DNA from: Daldinia sp. FL1419
Taxonomy: Eukaryota; Ascomycota; Sordariomycetes; Xylariales; Hypoxylaceae
NCBI GenBank assembly: GCA_025201765.1
Contig: MU623376.1
Span: forward strand, 186,001 to 250,000
Direction: 5' to 3'
DNA length: 64,000 nucleotides
The translations under genes and the position numbers were made by a program. The notes under the pieces were generated by a model that had not been told where the DNA came from, did not search any database, and saw only the letters and a list, made by a program, of their open reading frames with translations. Below are positions 59,401 to 64,000 of the stretch, one piece after another. Numbering within the stretch: the first letter of the stretch is position 1; each line of letters starts with the position of its first letter.

Positions 59401-59800
59401 TTCAAGTAGAAGAACTTCATCGTGCAACAATATAATAGGACCCAATATCTCTATCGACCCGGCTTAGGCTTATCTAGTTCTGAGATATAGTATAGGTACG
59501 ATATATCTCATTGCCTCTTACCTTTATGTACTCCTAGCGGGCTTGAAATCGCAATACGTATGGACGTACTAACCCCCCGTCTATTAGTGTTCTTATCGGC
59601 GTAACCCTTATTAGTTAAGATGCATCACAAGGGTCCTACGCCGCATCTTGGCCTTGGTCACAGTAGCCCTTGTGGCACTTCGTCAGTAGAATGTTGGCAT
59701 GGTTGCATTTCTAGAACTAGCCGTCGTTCCACTAGAAGAATCCACTAACGTTCTCTCGTCTTAAGGCTATTATATTGAACATATAAGATGGATTTCTAGA
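56416..59800. other. Large gene-poor intergenic region
   Basis: No supportable gene. Contents: ACCTAGGTACC palindromes near 56700-56830 and 58555-58590, a 14-base poly(A) near 57168, a minus-strand frame at 57200-57442 (see rejected), and inverted repeats at 58701-58760 and 59617-59680. Codon-like signals are weak throughout. Confidence 0.5.
58701..58760. repeat. Inverted repeat, possible hairpin
   Basis: GAGCGAGCTAACCCC at 58701-58715 pairs with GGGGAAGCTCGCTC at 58747-58760, with one unpaired base and a 31-base loop. It is outside any gene. Role unknown. Confidence 0.6.
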
Positions 59801-60125
59801 CAGCGACTTCGTCAGTTCAAGTCAGGTCAGGCTTCCTGGAATTTAAGGCTTACCTGGCCATATCGTGAACCTGGCCTGGGGCATTAACCTTATCGAAACC
59901 CTGATAAATGCCAGAATTTGAAAATATAATATGCTACCGATGAAGCAAACAGATTAACTAATTAGAAGTCGTATCCCTCGAATGCATATCGAGGTGGGGT
60001 TTGAATAGCCTCAAATTGTTGTCAGATAAAAAATTTTCAAGCCTAACCTGGGTAGATATTGTAAAAATTAGACCTGTGCAGGCTAGGTCAGGTCAGGCTT
60101 TTTAACTGGCCTGACGAAGTCGCTG
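59801..60125. mobile_element. 325-bp hAT-type MITE with perfect 15-bp terminal inverted repeats
   Basis: Left end CAGCGACTTCGTCAG at 59801-59815. The right end is its exact reverse complement at 60111-60125. The flanks are TTTCTAGA at 59793-59800 and TTTCTAGT at 60126-60133, an 8-bp duplication with one mismatch. CAG/CTG ends and 8-bp duplications place it with hAT-derived MITEs. GTCAGGTCAGGCTT occurs as a direct subterminal repeat near both ends. No coding capacity, so mobility would have depended on an autonomous relative. Its ends differ from those of the hAT relic at 32771-36414, so that element is probably not its source. Confidence 0.85.
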
Positions 60126-61259
60126 TTTCTAGTGTCCATTTGTACTAAACCCGCTTGACAGGATGGCGAATCTTCTAACGTTACGTTTTTGTGTATATAA
60201 GATATGGTCGCCAGGATAACGTGTCACCACATTACATTGGACGAGTCTTGATGTCCAAGGTATACATAACATATCACATTTTCGTCACATACTTCGTCGT
60301 TCACCTTGGCATTTTAATTCCACGTGCGGATTTAACTAAGCCAATAAACTAATGGGATGCCGAATTGAAATCTAGGAATAGGTACCTATATATAGTGTAG
60401 ATACATCGTAGTAGATGCACGGTACTGCAGGTTCACTATCAGGGCAGGTAGAATTTATATTAATAATTTCTTATCTCTAAGCCGCACTCATATTAAACAC
60501 CTAAGAATTCTCGTCGCCGATTTTACCATTTAATTACAGGTACTTAACTTACATAAGGTATGTGCATGTATGCAAACCTACCCTTCGTTGCTTCCCTCAG
60601 GTAGCTAGCTACCTCATACCCGTACTCCCCCCTCCTCTTCCTAAAAAGAATCCCTCCCATGTCCTCTCTCCATTTAACAAAATGCCGATCCTCCTCATTC
60701 TCCCCCCTGTTCCCCGTAGGTACTACATCCCATTCGTCAACCTGCAACTGGATTAGCCATTTCCCCTTTGGACGCTATAACTCGGCTTAATAACGCCTCC
60801 CGCATGTTGTGCAAAACGCCTACTTCTTTAGTGGCCAACCTTTTCTATTCACATCCACCTCTATCAACATTTACACTTACACCTACATAATCCTATACCA
60901 CATATCTTTGTATAATACAATGTGTTAGGCGCTCCCTTCACACATACCCTCATATATCTCCCGCTCCCTTCTTTCGCCTCATCTCATTGATACCCACTCG
61001 GTTATTTTTGGGTTTCCCTACTTTCTTAGATTGGTTAATCTCGTTGGTTAACCTCCATCATCGCTAGTATTTGAGCTCGATTGATCGCTCGTCTTGATCG
61101 AGAAATTCTAGCATCCTTCAGTTCAAGTAGTCGACGGGTGATATACTTTGCGCTGGTCTAATATCTTCTAAAAGCGCTACTTGAATTACACCACCAATTA
61201 GACTTTTCAATAGTGTATTTCTTTTCAGTAACTATAGTGGGTAACCTCAGAATATCATC
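60126..61259. promoter_or_regulatory. Upstream region of the MFS transporter gene
   Basis: 1.1 kb with long pyrimidine-rich stretches (about 60590-61010), typical of a fungal promoter and 5' leader. No gene is supported. Confidence 0.5.
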
Positions 61260-63023
61260 ATGAGCGACATCGAAAAACATTCACGTCAGGATTCTCAAGA
61301 CGAAGGGCAAGGCGGGACTCTCAACAGACTTCCACCCGATCCCGATGCTCATCTTAGCCAAGAAGAGAAAGATAAGATTGTAAGTATTAACGCTGTAGCG
61401 CGGCCTTGTTGCGCTTATTATATTTGTGCGGAGGGCTTCGAGGCTGACCATGATATTAGGATCGTAGGCTGGTTTGGAGGTTGGACTGGATACTAATACC
61501 CTGGGTATGTTGACGATCATGCGGCAGCCCGGCGATTCGTAGGTCTCGTGTAACTAACATATCTCTACCCAGCTCTGTATTCTTTATTTACTTGCCTTCT
61601 TGGATCGAACCAATATTGGCAATGCCAAGGTTGCGCATCTTACCGACGACTTGCATTTGACAGTACCAGAGGAGTATAATTTGACCCTTACTATTTTCTT
61701 CATTTCGTATTCGGTTTTCGAGCCGGTGACGAATGTCATGCTTAAGAAACTGCGGCCGTCCGTGTTCATTCCAATTATCATGTAAGTTGCACCCGTGGTT
61801 CCTTCCGGGTCCCGGCCTGATGGCAAGCTAATGCCGTGATACCACAGGATACTATGGGGTGCTTCCATGCTTGGTATGGGCTTCGTTTATAATTTCTCTG
61901 GCCTTATGGCTGCCCGTTGGTTTCTTGGCCTAGCTGAGGCCGGCCTCTTCCCAGGGATTAATTATTATTTATCGTGTTGGTACAAACGTTCTGAGTTTGG
62001 CGTCCGTGCGGTAAGTCGAACTCCTTGTATCTTGCTCTCCGTGTTGCTAAACTGTCGAAGGCTATATTCTTCTCTGCAGCTGCTATCTCCGGTTCCTTTG
62101 GCGGACTCCTCGCGGCTGCGATAGAACTAATGGATGGTATTGGTGGCCGACCTGGATGGGCATGGATATTTATTTTGGAAGGTTTACTTACGATTGTGTT
62201 TGGTGCTGCATCTTTCTGGATGGTACACGACTTTCCTGATCAAGCTCGATTCCTTTCAGAAGACGACCGTACCCGCGTGGTTCGCCGACTCAAACTAGAT
62301 CAACAGTCCTCAGCCGAGCATGAGGAATGGAATATGAGTCATCTCATCGCTGGTCTTAAGGACTGGAAAATGTGGCTAGGTATGGTTATTTATATGGGTT
62401 GCGACATGCCCCTTTACGCCTTTTCACTCTTCTTGCCAAGCATTATTCAGGAGTTGGGCTGGAGCACAAGCACCGTTCGATCGCAGCTGCTAAGTGTTCC
62501 ACCTTATGCCGCCGCCGCCGTACTCACCGTCATAATTGGGTTTATCGCGGACCGAACCCGTCAGCGTGGCCTGTGCAACATCTTCGTCAGCCTCATTGGT
62601 ATTGCTGGGTTTCTGATGCTTCTCGCATCTACGGACCCAAGAGTTAAGTACGCTGGAACCTTCCTCGGAGCCCTAGGTATCTACCCTTGCATCTCGAACA
62701 CAATTAGTTGGATGGCAAACAATATCGAGGGTGTGTATAAGCGAGGTGTTGTACTTGGCTTCGTGATTGGTTGGGGTAACTTAAACGGCATCGTCAGCTC
62801 CAACATTTACTTCAGTGCGCCCAGATACCTCGAGGGCCATGGTGTCATGGTTGCTTATATGGCACTGTTTCTATTCGGCGGCAGTACGTTGATGACGATA
62901 TTACTACGCATAGAGAACCGCAAGAGGCAGCAAGGGAAGCGTGACTACTTAATCGAGGGGAAGAGCCCGAAGGAGATCGAGGCATTGGGTGATAACAAGC
63001 CTGACTTCTTGTACACGGTTTAG
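61260..63023 (+). CDS. MFS transporter, anion:cation symporter family (TNA1-like)
   Basis: Five exons (61260-61379, 61460-61504, 61573-61781, 61848-62010, 62061-63023) with introns of 50-80 bp give 499 residues. The second exon, only 45 bases, encodes Arg-Arg-Leu-Val-Trp-Arg-Leu-Asp-Trp-Ile before the first membrane segment. Motif Leu-Asp-Arg-Thr-Asn-Ile-Gly-Asn-Ala in that segment is the hallmark of the ACS family of carboxylate and vitamin importers. It includes nicotinate, allantoate, pantothenate and biotin precursors. Twelve hydrophobic segments can be placed. Substrate cannot be told. The last exon begins at an AAG acceptor rather than the CAG a few bases on, which would break the frame. 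Confidence 0.9.
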
Positions 63024-64000
63024 TCTTTGGATGGACGTGGTCAATATTTCGATACGGGTATGTGTAGGATACGCGAGGAGGTTCTCTCGTTGTCCCTACG
63101 GTCCCCGTTATGGTTTACATAGGGAAAAGGCATAAGTCTTTTTCATCGGTATATTGAAGATTATGTCTGTGTGGGTATATATAAGCAATGCCTTCCTTAT
63201 AGTATAGCTCTTACGAAATTAGAGAGCAAAGATGGCGGGGCTATAATGTGTCCGCTTATTCATTTAGATATCCAACGTTGATCTTTTCGAAGTCTATCTT
63301 TGAAAGTATCTGGCGTATTCTGCCACTGCTGGGAGACTAATACTAAAGGGCTTGATAAAATCTCTTATTCTTCATAAATCACTCCTCCGTGAAGCGAAGT
63401 TGTATTACAAGTTACCTAGGTAGGCATATAATCATTTACCATAGATACTTGACGGTATAGCCGCCATCCGTCACGCTATACTTCCCTTGCCTGCCAGAGT
63501 GTCTGGTCCCCTAGTGTTCACGACCATAATTCACGACCATAATAATACACCCAACCGCGCCAACTATGAGTGAGATCCTTAATATGGACCGTAGTTATGT
63601 TGGCGTAAGCGATATTTCATGTCTTATCGAGTAATTCGAGTTTCGGAAATACCAGGTGTAACGTCGATACTTTCGCGAAACACGGGAAGATTCTGTGGGC
63701 ATGGAGGTAAGGACTGCTGCAAGTAACTAGGTACCTAGGAAAGACGTATGCACATCATCCGAGTAGTTCAAATTGTACTGAATCAGGGGACCTGAGTCTC
63801 GGTTCAGACATCGATTCCTTTTGGATGCTTTATGGTCCCGAAACAGTGGGCTGGGATAAGGTGCGCAAAGCCTCGGCAATAAATCCGAACGAATGCGATA
63901 CATCCAGAAGTCGACCGCTTCTAAATTTAATGAAATAATATGTATAGGTAGCTCCCGAGTGGATGAACTACGTGTTTACCTAAATTTCACATTTGATTTC
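63024..64000. other. 3' flank and intergenic end of window
   Basis: Nothing coding is seen. ACCTAGGTAGG and AACTAGGTACC motifs occur near 63415 and 63727. Confidence 0.5.

Overview
The window is nuclear DNA of a filamentous ascomycete (Pezizomycotina). The evidence is short introns of about 50-180 bp with GTANGT donors and CTAAC/CTGAC-like branch points, fungal gene types (WSC protein, 2EXR protein, fungal MICOS and mitoribosomal proteins, TNA1-like transporter, URA4-type dihydroorotase), and an AT-rich block that looks RIP-mutated. Short palindromic ACCTAGGTAC-type motifs are scattered through most intergenic DNA. I read it as probably a Sordariomycete, but the species cannot be fixed from the sequence alone.

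Layout: 1-7427 has no gene I can support, only microsatellites and a possible LTR scrap. 7428-10048 is a SAM+PH protein. 11274-16165 (minus strand) holds an SOD-like mitoribosomal subunit, tyrosyl-tRNA synthetase and an unknown acidic protein. 18072-23366 is a run of mitochondrial genes: carrier TPC1, a MIC26/27-type MICOS subunit and the peptidase OCT1. Then come a WSC surface protein (24423-25329), REV1 (minus, 25790-29281), an orphan membrane protein with Gln-Thr-Pro repeats (30170-31162) and a GNAT acetyltransferase (31763-32458). A 3.6-kb RIP-degraded hAT transposon with terminal inverted repeats and an 8-bp target duplication fills 32771-36414. It is followed by a putative Golgi glycosyltransferase, a ten-exon dihydroorotase, a SulP sulfate permease, a vWA-domain protein, a tiny Cys-rich tail protein, a broken FAD monooxygenase, a 2EXR protein, a D-lactate dehydrogenase-like enzyme, an FMO fused to a DUF6314-like domain, a gene-poor 4.8-kb stretch with a hAT-type MITE (59801-60125), and an MFS transporter (61260-63023).

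Most genes are ordinary housekeeping or accessory genes and do not form one pathway. The functional grouping I can defend is the mitochondrial neighbourhood TPC1-MICOS-OCT1, where the last two are divergent from a 432-bp shared promoter. Several genes are visible only after splicing by eye: dihydroorotase, the MICOS subunit, the vWA protein, the sulfate permease, the MFS transporter and the 81-residue Cys-rich protein. Where I give a spliced length, the exon lengths add up to a whole number of codons. I found no convincing tRNA, rRNA, CRISPR, origin or riboswitch, and no clear new multi-gene system.
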